This document shows positions 46,230 through 56,958 of a stretch of 64,000 nucleotides of DNA, piece after piece. The notes beneath the pieces were generated by a model. That model saw only the letters and a program-made list of their open reading frames with translations, was not told the DNA's origin and made no database searches. Numbering within the stretch: the stretch's first letter is position 1; the number at the start of each line of letters is the position of its first letter. This stretch comes from Anagrus nilaparvatae (Eukaryota; Arthropoda; Insecta; Hymenoptera; Mymaridae), in NCBI GenBank assembly GCA_022575985.1, contig JAKSXM010000007.1:10046501-10110500 (forward strand), in the 5' to 3' direction. Made by a program: the position numbers and the translations under genes.

Positions 46230-46525
46230 GTAAAAAATAGGTTTTTGAGGTCTATGGTGAGTTATAAGGCTAAAAAACGCAAAACATCGCGAAAAATCAC
46301 GAAAAATCACAAAAAATCACAAAAAATCATGAAAAATCAGAAAAAATCAAAAAAAATCGCAAAAATCGCAAAAAATCGCAAAAAACCGTTAAAAAAAGGA
46401 AATAAACCTTCTCAACTAGTAACGATTTATGGTTGAAGTACAAACAAGCAAAAATCAGACAAAAATCAAAAAAAATTTTTTTAAATCAGATTTGTGATTT
46501 TCAAGACGATAGCCCCTCGGTTAAA

Positions 46526-47394
46526 AACTCTCATTAACATAAAAAATTTTTTCCTCTGTAATCCGGATACGAAATTTCCCTGGGTATCTGATTCTGGAGT
46601 CAAAAATTTGTTTTTGAGCAGTGCATGCGCGAGAAATCGTTAAAATAGGCTGTTTTTTTTCAAAAGTCAAATCTTCTAACCAGGCTTAAATTTTTCCTTG
46701 AACTATATATTTTTTGAAGAAAAAAAAATTTCGATGCAAAATTGCTTCTAGAGAGCTCGAGATCAAAAAATAGCAGCTTTTAAAAGTTCATTTTTTACAA
46801 ATTTCGAATTTCCCGCCAAGTCACGTGTCCAATTAAAGATCTGACCAAAAATTTGGATTCCAATATTAATTAAAAATTTTTAAACTTATTAAATATTAAT
46901 TAATAAAATAATTAAAAATTAAAATACAATGTATTAATTGAAAATATCAATTATTGGCAATTTCAAATATGTATGTCAGTTTAAATACTCCCACGTCCAA
47001 CTTTAAAATCAAAAAAAGAAATATTTAGTTAGTGTAAGTTGTCAGCACTGCGAAAAAATTACATGTTTTCTGAAAAGTTAATACTTTTTTTAGATTATCG
47101 GCGCGGTAAACGTCTATCGTATTTATCAGTATAGCGCATATCGGACGAAAAGCTTACAGAAGAAAAGCAATATCTCGAGATATGCATTTATTTCATGTAT
47201 TTATTTTTTTATTCCATGTTAAATTTTATCAAATACAGGAAACCTTCGAGATATGCAATGCTAACTTTTTTGTTATCAGTGATATCAAAATAATTTTTGC
47301 ACCACTGGATAGATTTTTTTTTCACGATTATGCACATATAAAAATCTCATTTTTCATAAAATCTCGAGATATTGCCTTTTTTCTCCTGTACGGC
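46526..47394. other. Non-coding interior, part 3
   Basis: AT-rich with short segments echoing 38570-39010 (agaaaagcaatat, gcatgcgcg). The frames around 47182-47580 overlap the inverted-repeat arm and are not a recognisable protein. Confidence 0.4.
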
Positions 47395-47760
47395 AGTATA
47401 ACTATGAATTGTAATTTACGAACCAGATGTTCCGAATATATACGATTTTTGTATGAAATAGCAAAAAATGGGATTTTTTGCGATTTAAGGGTTTTTAAGG
47501 CATTTTCGGACACTGGGATGCTCATTTTCGAGTTTAGTGACACCGGAAACATATTAGAAAGTATAAAAAAGGAATTTTGAAAAAAATGTCGTCCCTCAAA
47601 AAAGTAAATTTTAATTTTACTTCGTGAAAATTTGTCGCTAAAATTGATTAGAATTTATAGTTTTAATTGTCAAATATACTCATTTTACAAAATCTAGATA
47701 TTAAATGAAAATATTTGATTTCTGTGCTAACAATTATTTGCTTTATTTTTTCAATAAATT

Positions 47761-47803
47761 GCCCACGTTTCGATGACCTTCAGTCTTCATTATCAAGGCT
47801 AAA
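47761..47803 (-). ncRNA. Hammerhead-like motif, right arm of giant inverted repeat
   Basis: Minus strand: TTGATAA plus T, stem II GA.GAC/GTC.TC with loop tgaag, then GAAACGTG. Stem II is better preserved than in the left-arm copy at 37767, which lost one pair. The cleavage residue is again G. Confidence 0.45.
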
Positions 47804-48440
47804 AATTTACAATATTTTACAATTTTAATGATGTTCCAATTATTTGTATAGCTTAAAATATGTTTTTTTAAAATGGTTTTTCAATATTTTATGACATTAT
47901 TTTTGACATTTACGTATTTTTTTTTTAATTATTAAATATTGAAAGGTTATGATAATATTTGAGTATACAAATTATAAGTATTATTAAATTTACTACACGT
48001 TTTTTAACTTGCTACCGTAATGTTAATTAAATTTTCCTACTTATACTATTTTATTACTAATTTCTATTTTTAAATATTATTATACCGTTTGAAAATTTAA
48101 AAATAAAAAAAAAATACGTAAGTAAATGTCAAAGATAATTTCATAAAATAAATAAAAAGTAATTATAAATAAATAATTAATAAATAACTGAAAATAATTG
48201 AAAAATGATTATAATATATATTTGAAAATACTTTGTACATTCAATAAAGGGATAATAATGTTTCAATTATTTTCAACCTAATTTATTTATTTTATGTTAA
48301 CTTTTTTTAAAACAAAATTCTACTAGTTTTTTTTTTTAAATTCTGAAATATTGAAAATTTACAATTAAATTTAATTACACAAATTAGAAAGAAATATTAA
48401 TATACTGACGATAAATTTTTTTATTATTTTAGCACATATA

Positions 48441-48718
48441 AGGTACTCGTACCAGTACATGAACGATCACCAGTACCTGAACGATCGTTCAGGATTTGAT
48501 TTTTTTCATATTATTTGATAATTTTGAATTAAAAAAATGGATACATATTAAAGCTGAAGGATCGCTGCATAATTTAAAATAAAATGTAAACGTTTATCAT
48601 TAGAATCAAAAGAGAAACAAAGAATTGAAATTTTTAGGTCGTTCAGGTACTGGAGTATTTTCTTCTACACGGTTTTCCCATTTAAAATTCGATCGTTCAT
48701 GTACTGGTACGAGTACCT
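48441..48718. mobile_element. 278-bp TA-flanked MITE (mariner-type) with empty site available
   Basis: Ends AGGTACTCGTACCAGTACAT and ATGTACTGGTACGAGTACCT are perfect inverses, flanked by TA (48439-48440 and 48719-48720). The left arm of the giant inverted repeat has the uninterrupted sequence at about 35015 with a single TA, which confirms a 2-bp TA duplication. The interior repeats the terminal words (gtacctgaacgatcg). Confidence 0.9.
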
Positions 48719-49013
48719 TACTAATTTAGTATTATTACTAATTTTTATATAAATATTATTATAACCTTTGAAAATTTAATAATTTGAAAATAAATTTTAT
48801 AAAATATTGAAAAATCATTAAAAATTAAAAGAGTTTATAAAAAACGAATAATATGAACTAAAATTTACTGGAGATGAAGATAATTAAAAAACAAATCCAT
48901 GTAATGGTAAATGTTAAACAATAAAAAATAGAATTTAATTTTAAAAAAAAACTAATCAAAAAATAAATGTGACTGAAAATAATTGAAACATGATTGTATT
49001 GTATCATAAATAT

Positions 49014-50619
49014 TATATCGGTAGTTCTTAGCTATTTTTACCCAAGTCTGAGGTCGATGTCTTGGATTTAAAAAATACTAATTGCACTGTGTGTGGTATG
49101 TAAAAATATGGTTACTGGCCAATTTTTAAGGCTCTAGGTGGCTTGGTTGCGATTTGGCAGCTGTTTTTCCAATTTTGATTTTTTTCGAATTCTTAGCCAC
49201 CCGTTTGCTTTTTATTTTCTGGACACCCTAAATAAGCCTAAAAAATATTTTCCATATAAAGGTGGGTAGTAAAAATTCCCCGCCCAATCCGAATCTGACT
49301 ATATTTTTTCGGGAAAACCTCAGGAAAAGCCGGAAAATCGGAAAAACTAAAGGAAACTTGAAAATACAAATTGCTCAAAAAGCGTCACTTTTTTTTTTTT
49401 TTTTAATTTTTTTTACATGTGTTTTCCCATACTTTTCATGCTGGTAACCTCCTTTTTTGTCCCATTTGCCTTTTAAGTACTTAAAAATCAATTTTAGGCT
49501 CAAAAAAATGATTTTAAAAATTGTTCATTTTCTGAATTTTCCAATTTTCTCGCTTTTCCTGATAGAAAATGAAAAATCTGACTTGATTTTCAGATTCCTC
49601 GGGAAATTTTAAAACCTTCTTGGGTAAAATTTTAGAGGCTTTTGTGACGCTGTAAAAAAAAGAGAAACAAAGTAACCTGCTAAAATCAAACATAATTAAA
49701 TTTTGCTATTTTTTTATTCTGTTTATTTTTTTTAATGATAGCCACAAACAAAATCTTAATAACTGGAATATTTCTACTTGCGGCAAGTGGATTTTGCTTC
49801 CAATGTAAGAAAATATAATTTCAATCAAAGCAACCTGACAGTGTAAGCCAAACTCACGAAAAACTCACGAGAAACTTACGAGAAACTCACGAGAAACTCA
49901 CGAGAAACTCTCGAGAAACTCACTAGAAACTCACGAGAAACTCATGAGAAACTCACGAGAAACTCACGAAAAACTCACGAAAAACTCTTGAAATAATTAG
50001 AAAAAATTTTGAAATAAAAAATAACATTTTTTTTTTTCGTGAGTTTTTTGTGAGTTTTAAGTGAGTTTTTTGTGAGTTTTTGGTGAGTTTTTGGTTAAAA
50101 ATTCAGAAAATGAACAATTTTTAAAATCATTTTTTTGAGCCTAAAATTGATTTTTAAGTACTTAAAAGGCAAACGTGTCAAAAATGGAGATTACCAACAT
50201 GAAAAGTATGGAAAAACACAAAAAAAAATTAAAAAAAAAAAAAAAGTGACGCTTTTTGAGAAATTTGTATTTTCCAGTTTCCTTTAGTTTTTCCGATTTT
50301 CCGGCTTTTCCTGAGGTTTTCCCGAAAAAACATGGTCAGATTCGGATTGGGCGGGAATTTTTACTACCCACCTTTATATGGAAAATATTTTTTAGGCTTA
50401 TTTAGGGCGTCCAGAAAATAAAAAGCAAACGGGTGGCTGAGAATTCGAAAAAAATCAAAATTGGAAAAACAGCTGCCAAATCGCAACCAAGCCACCTAGA
50501 GCCTTAAAAATTGGCCAGTAACCATATTTTTACATACCAAACACAGTGCAATTAGTATTTTTTAAATCTAAGAGATCGAACTCAGACTTGGGTAAAAATA
50601 GCTAAGAACTACCGATATA
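49014..50619. mobile_element. Foldback element with about 530-bp arms
   Basis: 49014-49545 mirrors 50099-50619 with few differences (ends tatatcggtagttcttagct and agctaagaactaccgatata). The centre (49546-50098) holds a divergent spacer and the 11-bp tandem at 49853-49990 facing gtgagttttt repeats. No protein recognised. Confidence 0.85.
49853..49990. repeat. 11-bp tandem repeat (aaactcacgag)n
   Basis: About twelve copies of AAACTCACGAG with point variants; just downstream (50038-50095) five gtgagtttttt-type units are its near complement, so the tandem can pair with them inside the foldback. Confidence 0.85.
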
Positions 50620-50642
50620 CTATTGTATTGTATTGTATTGTA

Positions 50643-50774
50643 CACGGCGAGGCTGCTTTGCTTGAATATTCAAGCAAACTGCTTAAAAATTCAAGCAAAT
50701 TGCTTGAAAATTAAAGCAAATGCTTGAAAATTCAAGCAAATGCTTGAAATTTCAAGCAAAGCAGCCTGGCCGTG
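50643..50774. mobile_element. 132-bp MITE with internal caagc repeats
   Basis: CACGGCGAGGCTGCTTTGCT on the left is mirrored by AGCAAAGCAGCCTGGCCGTG on the right. TA lies on both sides (50641-50642, 50775-50776), though the flank is (TATTG)n so the duplication length is ambiguous. The interior repeats ttcaagcaaatgcttgaaa several times. Confidence 0.8.
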
Positions 50775-50779
50775 TATTG

Positions 50780-51635
50780 TATCTATTATAAATTATCTTA
50801 AGCCAAAAAATACTTTATACATTTTTCATAAGTTAAATAAATCTTATGGTAATGACTAAATTTCATTAAATTGTTGTTGGGTAATCACAAAAAAACTTAT
50901 TTCTATTAACTAATAATAGTAAATATCTGAAACTACTCGAATCAAAAATAAATTTTGTACAAAATGCTAATCTGCGCTGTTATATTTTTTTTTTGACAGT
51001 TAATGTCTAATGAAAATCTTTGAAATATCAGAATTTAGATTTATTTTCAGCATTATTTTGACTTTGGAACTTGCGAATAACATACCCAATGTAGGTTCTC
51101 GCTGTACTCAAAACAATATACATATTAATTAGTAAATTTATTAAATCTCGTTGCAAATTGCAGCAGCTTTTTTTTACGAGCGTAAACATTTTGAATTCCT
51201 CATAGAATTTTTAGAAAAAAAGCATATTTTCAAAATTATTGTTCCTGAAAACCGTATGCTAGTATTGATTTTTATTTCAATGGTCGTAATCAATTACCGC
51301 AAAAATGTCAATGTGACAATTACCCATATTAAAATAATTTGTTCTTGAACTAGTAATTTAAATTGCATATAATTTTAAAATAATACTTTTCTCTAATATT
51401 TTTCATTTTTTCATACTTAACAAAATATTTAAAAAAAAAATTCTTTCTCATTATTTTTCAATGTTTTCTAATAATTAATTCTAATTTTGACCTCTGAATT
51501 TATTTTAATTTTTCTTTTTGCTATCGTTCGTTATAACATATTTCATAAAAAATAAAAAACTATCACTTAAATACTTTTTAACTAATACAATGTTTTCAGT
51601 GCTTTAGTTACTTTTGTTAGGTCGGCTTCAAAATA
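50780..51635. other. Non-coding AT-rich stretch
   Basis: No gene supported; the 65-codon frame at 51151 has no recognisable features. Confidence 0.4.
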
Positions 51636-51975
51636 TTGGGAATCATGATTAAACACATGCAACGCGCGTCGGTGTAAGTAAGATGGCTACCCTTAGGTAT
51701 GAATTAACATTGTGCATATAGACCAAAAATTAATATTTTTAATAAAATGAATTAAAGGTTTAAAATTTTTACAAAAATAAAACAGTGTTCATTTGAAATA
51801 GTATTGTGTTAATAAATTTATGTGTTTTTTTCAATTTAATATCTTTATTATAACTAATAATGAACTATTTGTTACTTTTCCTATGTTATTCATGGAAAAA
51901 GAGTAACCATGTTTTATACACACCTACGTGTGGAGGGGGTAAAAATGTAAGCATGAATTTAATCATGATTCCCAA
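51636..51975. mobile_element. 340-bp TA-flanked MITE
   Basis: Perfect 18-bp ends TTGGGAATCATGATTAAA and TTTAATCATGATTCCCAA, flanked by TA (51634-51635, 51976-51977). Non-coding. Tc1/mariner-type by its duplication. It lies about 190 bp upstream of ionotropic receptor 2. Confidence 0.8.
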
Positions 51976-52162
51976 TAGGGCCTTACATTTTTTTTAAACA
52001 ATGATGTAGTTTTAGAAATTAACAGTTTTTGTTACTAAAGTAGTTTAGCAATAGCAAATATTCAAGTTATTTACTTTCTTAGAACAATCTTCATTTTCTT
52101 CTCTAAATATCGTCAAGTGTTTTTTCTTAATTTTACGTTGATTGATCTATAACATAAGCAAA

Positions 52163-54064
52163 ATGTATATCAAAACAATTTTACTGATTTTTAATTTATC
52201 ATTTGTGTGTACGCAATTTACTGATATGATAATATTCAATGTTCTGAACGAAGTTAAGCCTCGAAGAGTTATGTTTTATACGGACAATTCAATTCCTAAT
52301 CTCACTTCAATATCTAAAAGTTTGATGAATTACGCTCCAACAACTGAAGTAAATTTAAATAGTAAGCCCAAGTATCTTTACTTCCTTCCTGTTGAAGTAC
52401 CTGTTGTAGTAGGAAAATCTACGAATTCCATGTTTCACACAGATGGAAATTTTTATTATAATCGTCGAGCTAATGCACCCTTGCACATTTTCGTTGTTAC
52501 TGATGCTAACATAAATCAAGTAGTTAATTGCATTGAAAAAATTTTATATAGCATATTATTAGGAAATGGTTCAAAAATTTTACTTATATCGTTAAACGGG
52601 ATTATCTTAAATAGCAAGAAAAAATTACTTTTAGACTCATTTGTTTTTTATGGCTTTATTGATACTACGCTAATAGAAATAACTACAAAGAATAAATTTA
52701 ATGTCATTTACGCTAATCCTTACAATGCTTCTCTTGTTCAAAATAAGCTGAATATTTCTTCTGATACAGTAACTGCTATATCATTTTTTCCTGACACATT
52801 GAATAATCTTAAAGGATATAATTTAAAAATTGGCACAATAGGATCCTTAGATAAGTACAAAAATAATAATAAAATATTACGTTTACAAAAAGCTTACCAA
52901 TGTTTTGAACAAATTATAAACGTTACTTCTACTTTTATTCCAATGCCAATTAGTTATAGCATTATTTACCTTTCTAAATTACGGATATCAATGGTGTTAG
53001 GTGAAGCTTTTGGAGAAAATGATAAAAAAATTTATTTTTCTACACACCCGTTATCCTATGAGAAATATATTGCAATAGTACCTATTATAAACGAAATACA
53101 CTACGAATTGGCTGATAACATTTGGTACCTTTTATCTTTGTTGTTAGTTTTAATTATAATTTATTTGTCAGTACGTTTCTTTAAACTCCATGACACTGAC
53201 TGGTCAATTTTAAACATTTTTGCCTTGATGCTAGGAATGGGAACATCTACTCCTCAATGTTTTCGTTCAAAGATAATTTATCTAACAATTTTTGCCTTTT
53301 CAATATTCAAAATGTCAGACTTAGTTATTAGTTTAACAGAAGTTAAATTAGTTACCAATGAATATCCACTAATTGAATCTATAAATGATATTTTGCAGAA
53401 AAATATTACAGTATTCGGTACAATAAACACGCGTCTTCATTACTATAAACATCACTCTGAAGACATTATAACAATGTCGAAAATAATAAAAATAAAATCA
53501 ATAGACGGACTTTACGATGAACTAAAAAATGAAATAATTATAGCCACGAGACGTGATGCAGATGCTATTTTGGTTACAATGACGAAAAAATATAAAAATC
53601 AAAAACTTATTATAATCGATTTGAATTTGCCCAATTTTTTGACTTTTATGGAATTTGGTTTGAACTACTATTTTATTCCAAAATTTTCTAAAATTGTTCA
53701 ATGGATATCTGAAACTGGTTTGGATCAGAAATGGAAATCAAACTACAATGCAAACAGGAAAGAAATTGAAAAAGATTACAAACTTGAAGAAGATCAAAAT
53801 ATTTTATTAATCGTTCTTCTTCTAGAAATGGGAATAGGAGCAGTTTTAACAAGTTTAATTTTACTTTTAGAAATATTTTACAACAACTTAAGAAAATCAA
53901 CTTACTTAATTTTACTTTTGGAACAATTCTACTATTACATGAAGAAAGTTAACAGTGTATTAGTAAAAGCAGCTAGAAAACAAATACCAAAACAGGTTTT
54001 AGGCAAAACGCAAAAATGTTTTAAACAATCACAGAACATGGCTTCTGGATCCCATCTCGTCTGA
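52163..54064 (+). CDS. Divergent ionotropic receptor 2 (IR family), single coding exon
   Basis: A 633-aa IR-type channel subunit. The first ATG in frame is 52163; an upstream extension would need TTG. It opens with a good signal peptide (MYIKTILLIFNLSFVCTQ). After the first ligand-binding half come TM1 at about 319-342 (YLLSLLLVLIIIYLSVRFF), a short pore segment, TM2 at about 369-392, the second ligand-binding half with ISETGLDQKWKSNY, and TM3 at about 546-573. The C-terminal tail is longer and richer in Lys/Gln than in receptor 1. Layout and the GLDxKWxSxY motif match the receptor at 4475, but overall identity looks low. A chemosensory role is inferred from the family. No introns in the coding part. 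Confidence 0.87.
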   Translation: MYIKTILLIFNLSFVCTQFTDMIIFNVLNEVKPRRVMFYTDNSIPNLTSISKSLMNYAPTTEVNLNSKPKYLYFLPVEVPVVVGKSTNSMFHTDGNFYYNRRANAPLHIFVVTDANINQVVNCIEKILYSILLGNGSKILLISLNGIILNSKKKLLLDSFVFYGFIDTTLIEITTKNKFNVIYANPYNASLVQNKLNISSDTVTAISFFPDTLNNLKGYNLKIGTIGSLDKYKNNNKILRLQKAYQCFEQIINVTSTFIPMPISYSIIYLSKLRISMVLGEAFGENDKKIYFSTHPLSYEKYIAIVPIINEIHYELADNIWYLLSLLLVLIIIYLSVRFFKLHDTDWSILNIFALMLGMGTSTPQCFRSKIIYLTIFAFSIFKMSDLVISLTEVKLVTNEYPLIESINDILQKNITVFGTINTRLHYYKHHSEDIITMSKIIKIKSIDGLYDELKNEIIIATRRDADAILVTMTKKYKNQKLIIIDLNLPNFLTFMEFGLNYYFIPKFSKIVQWISETGLDQKWKSNYNANRKEIEKDYKLEEDQNILLIVLLLEMGIGAVLTSLILLLEIFYNNLRKSTYLILLLEQFYYYMKKVNSVLVKAARKQIPKQVLGKTQKCFKQSQNMASGSHLV

Positions 54065-54925
54065 ACCAGGATATCTTTGATATCCATTCAGGTATACTCC
54101 CAAAGTATAAGAATTAAAAAAGAGAGTTTTGTCATTTTTAAAACTTAAATTTCTATAAATTTTATGATTAAACATTTTGATATAATATTGTTTAAAATTT
54201 TGTCATTGATTGTGGAATTAGAGTTCCAATTTTCAGTGTTTTTTATGCGAAAGATCTCGCCTAATGTTTAAATTTCTAACACTAGTATATAATTTACTTA
54301 TTTAATAAAAGTTTATGCAAACATTACCGATGCACATTTGAGGTAATAATTTAATATTTTACAAAAGCAAAATTTTGAATTGAATTGAATTGATATTACC
54401 AACTTTTACATATACTAGTGAATCCACGTAATATTTTAATATATAAATTTTATAATACATTTAATGGTTACACTACATAAACAAAAGATGATGATTTTAT
54501 AACAAAAATTATAATATAATAATTATGATAACAATTTTACAATAGAAAATTTAAAGAAGCATTTCCATAATTTCAAAAATTATACACTAGTAAAGAGATA
54601 AACACTGACAAATTTTAAATTATATTGAATTGTATTAAACATTGATGTTATTTGCTACAGTGATGTGAAATGCGATTATTTGTAGAACTTAGGTATCAAA
54701 TTACAACACTAGATTAACTTAAAGTGCAAGTGATGGAAGTAAATTTTTGTGAACAATGGTGTTTTTAACAAAGAAACAAAACATTTTGTTGTTATTGAAT
54801 TTTTCTTTATGATTCTGAGAAAATTAAGTGTTTGTATTATTTTGAAAATGTGTTGGATGATATAAATTTTTAATAGAAGCAAAATATACAAATGAACACG
54901 CAAAAAAATCCTAAATAACATAAGT
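54065..54925. other. Non-coding AT-rich stretch
   Basis: 3' flank of receptor 2; aataaa words occur near 54305. No gene seen. Confidence 0.45.
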
Positions 54926-55795
54926 TTTTTTTTTTGACAAGGGAATCTTGTGTATCTTGCATCAGCCATGGAGTGTTTGCGGGCCTTAAAGACCCGCAAA
55001 TTTCCATGACCGTCCAGTTGTACAAAGGTATAACCGGAAGACTGCCAGCGAACGTGGTCGCCAGTTTTACTCCAGATTCTTACTGGATAAACACACTATA
55101 AACCCCCCTGCTTTTGTTTGCTCCAAACCGGAACTCCCTTTTCAAGTATAACTTCGGTTTGGGATCCGCAGCCTAGGCAACTGGCCGCTGCCTTCCCCCA
55201 GCCTAGTGACAGGAGATTGACTTTCTACGATAGAAAGCCATCCTCCTTTTTCTTCAGCAAGGTAGCCCTTACGTACTCTGCTACTTTGTTTCAATTTTCA
55301 GAACTCCGTAGCATTTCCGAGACCACCGTCTCTGGCCTCCAAGTTGGGAAGGGCGGGTGCCCCTCCGAGTACCGCACACATCCGAAGAATGTATGCTCTA
55401 TGGTATCTACCTCACCCGGACAGTGAAGGCACTGCCGTGTTAACACCTTGTGCCACTTCCTCAACATGTCACGGAAGTATCCGTGACCTATTAAGAACTG
55501 GGTGAGATAAAAATCCACCTCCCCAGGTTTGCGTCCCGTCCAAGCCTCTAGATCCGGAATTAGTCTGTGCGTCCACCGGCCACAATTGTCGGTGTCCCAT
55601 CGTCCCTGTCATGTAAACATAGCATTGGAGCGGGCGCGGTTGGAAGCCACTTTGCGCTCTTTTACACTTTCGTATATGAATTTTCGCTCCCGTGCTAACA
55701 GGTCAATAGGAAGGACACTAGCTGCCACCTGAATTGCCGATAGCGATCCTGAGTGCCGATTGCCTCTGTACAGAGCAGATCTTATGCCTGAAAGT
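54926..55795 (-). mobile_element. R1-clade retrotransposon, 5'-truncated copy C
   Basis: Poly-T (54927-54937) followed by the same 3' UTR opening as copies A and B (caagggaatcttgtg, gccatggagtgtttgcgggc) and the ORF2 C-terminus (55291-55518, CLHCPGEVDTIEHTFFGC). More diverged from A and B than they are from each other, with internal frame disruptions. The 5' break is near 55795. Confidence 0.85.
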
Positions 55796-56868
55796 ACGTA
55801 AGTTAATTTTAATTTCTATCTACTATTTGTTAAGCTTGAAAAAGTTGTAGGAACTTATTTTTTTGTGTTCTGGATATTAGTTAAGACTTATCTAAAAATG
55901 TGGGCTGCAGAGTTAGATAATTATTACCTATTTTGCTTCATAAAATAATTTTTTATAAAAAAAAATACTTTGAATATGTAACTTGTTTTATATTGATTAC
56001 CAAAATTTTTAATTTCTATTTAATAATATCATTGAGATTAAAAAATTTTAATATTCTTTTTTTTGTGCATATATTAGAATTAAAATTATTTTTCTTCCTA
56101 GCGGGCTGAAAACACTTTTTTCGCCCCACAACGGGATCGAAAAAAACGTGTTTTCACCCCACTGAGGAAGAAAAATTTCGTTTTTTCCATGGGAACAAAA
56201 AAAAAAATACCCCGGATCGCAGTTTATCATCCTCGGCTTCACCTCGGATGCTAATTAACGTGCGATCTGGGCCATTCTTTTTTTTTGCTCCCTTGGTAAA
56301 AAATGTACTATTGAAAATGGCTTTTTTAGCCCTCCCAGGGTATAACTCGTGCGTAAAACTTGGCACAGAATATACTGCACTCGTTTTACGCTTGGTCAGG
56401 CAAAAAATATCGTAAGCTCCATGGGTGAAAAACTTTAGGCACTATAGCGTTAACGCATGATACATAGTGATTACGTTAGTGCCAAAACTTTTGCGCCTTT
56501 AATACTTAAAATATTATATTTATCAATTCTATTGATTTTTACCCTATAATATCTTATGCAAATATAAAATCAAAAATCTGTTTGTTTGTTTGTCATATAG
56601 TATCACTCAAAGCCATTGAAAGTGTCTTCAACTGAATTTGTTACATAAAAAGAATTTTTCTAAAATTAAACGAAATATTCAATATTTAAATTATAAATAT
56701 TATAGAAAATTGGTTAGAATTTTATTGCATTGTTATTTAAAGTTATAAAAAATTTTAGGATTTAAAATTTCAATTTATCGCGTATGTATTGTTGCTGTTT
56801 TATTTAGTTACAATTTATTGTATAAATATACTAGTTTCGGAAATGGCTATGTTAAAATACGCGTGTGT
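55796..56868. other. Non-coding stretch with two hairpins
   Basis: No gene. Hairpin 1 (56083-56178): TTTTTCTTCCT...GAAAACAC against GTGTTTTC...AGGAAGAAAAA. Hairpin 2 (about 56166-56305): ccatgggaacaaaaaaa, ggatcgcag and cctcgg words mirrored by ttttttgctcccttgg and gtgcgatctggg. Both look like small MITEs. Confidence 0.6.
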
Positions 56869-56958
56869 ATAATGCAGAGTTAGGTCAGTTTTTGAGGGAT
56901 TTAATTCAAAATATAGCCATTATTTTATTTGGTTGTGATAAACGCTAACTTTTTTTAG

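Larger units (their letters stand above)
41640..46525. repeat. Inner inverted repeat around simple (tgcgatttttt)n text
   Basis: 41640-42000 is the reverse complement of 46230-46525: ggggctatcgtcttgaaaat, ttactagttgagaaggttta, a gattttt/aaaaatc low-complexity stretch, and cttataactcaccctagacc. The short frames here arise from the simple repeats. Confidence 0.8.
32568..48992. repeat. Giant nested inverted repeat, about 16.4 kb
   Basis: The left arm (32568-38180) and right arm (47395-48992) are reverse complements once inserted elements are removed. Matching blocks: 32568-32738 with about 48785-48992; 34948-35481 with 47975-48788; 37602-38180 with 47395-47970. Arm-specific insertions are 32739-34948 and 35482-37601 (left) and 48441-48718 (right). 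Inner paired segments also occur (41640-42000 with 46230-46525; 43430-44250 on itself). Both arms carry a hammerhead-like motif. No coding sequence is recognised inside. Confidence 0.85.

Noticed and set aside
47182..47580. 132-codon frame
   Set aside because: It lies in the inverted-repeat arm, is rich in Phe/Ile as expected from AT-rich sequence, and the left-arm counterpart is not open.
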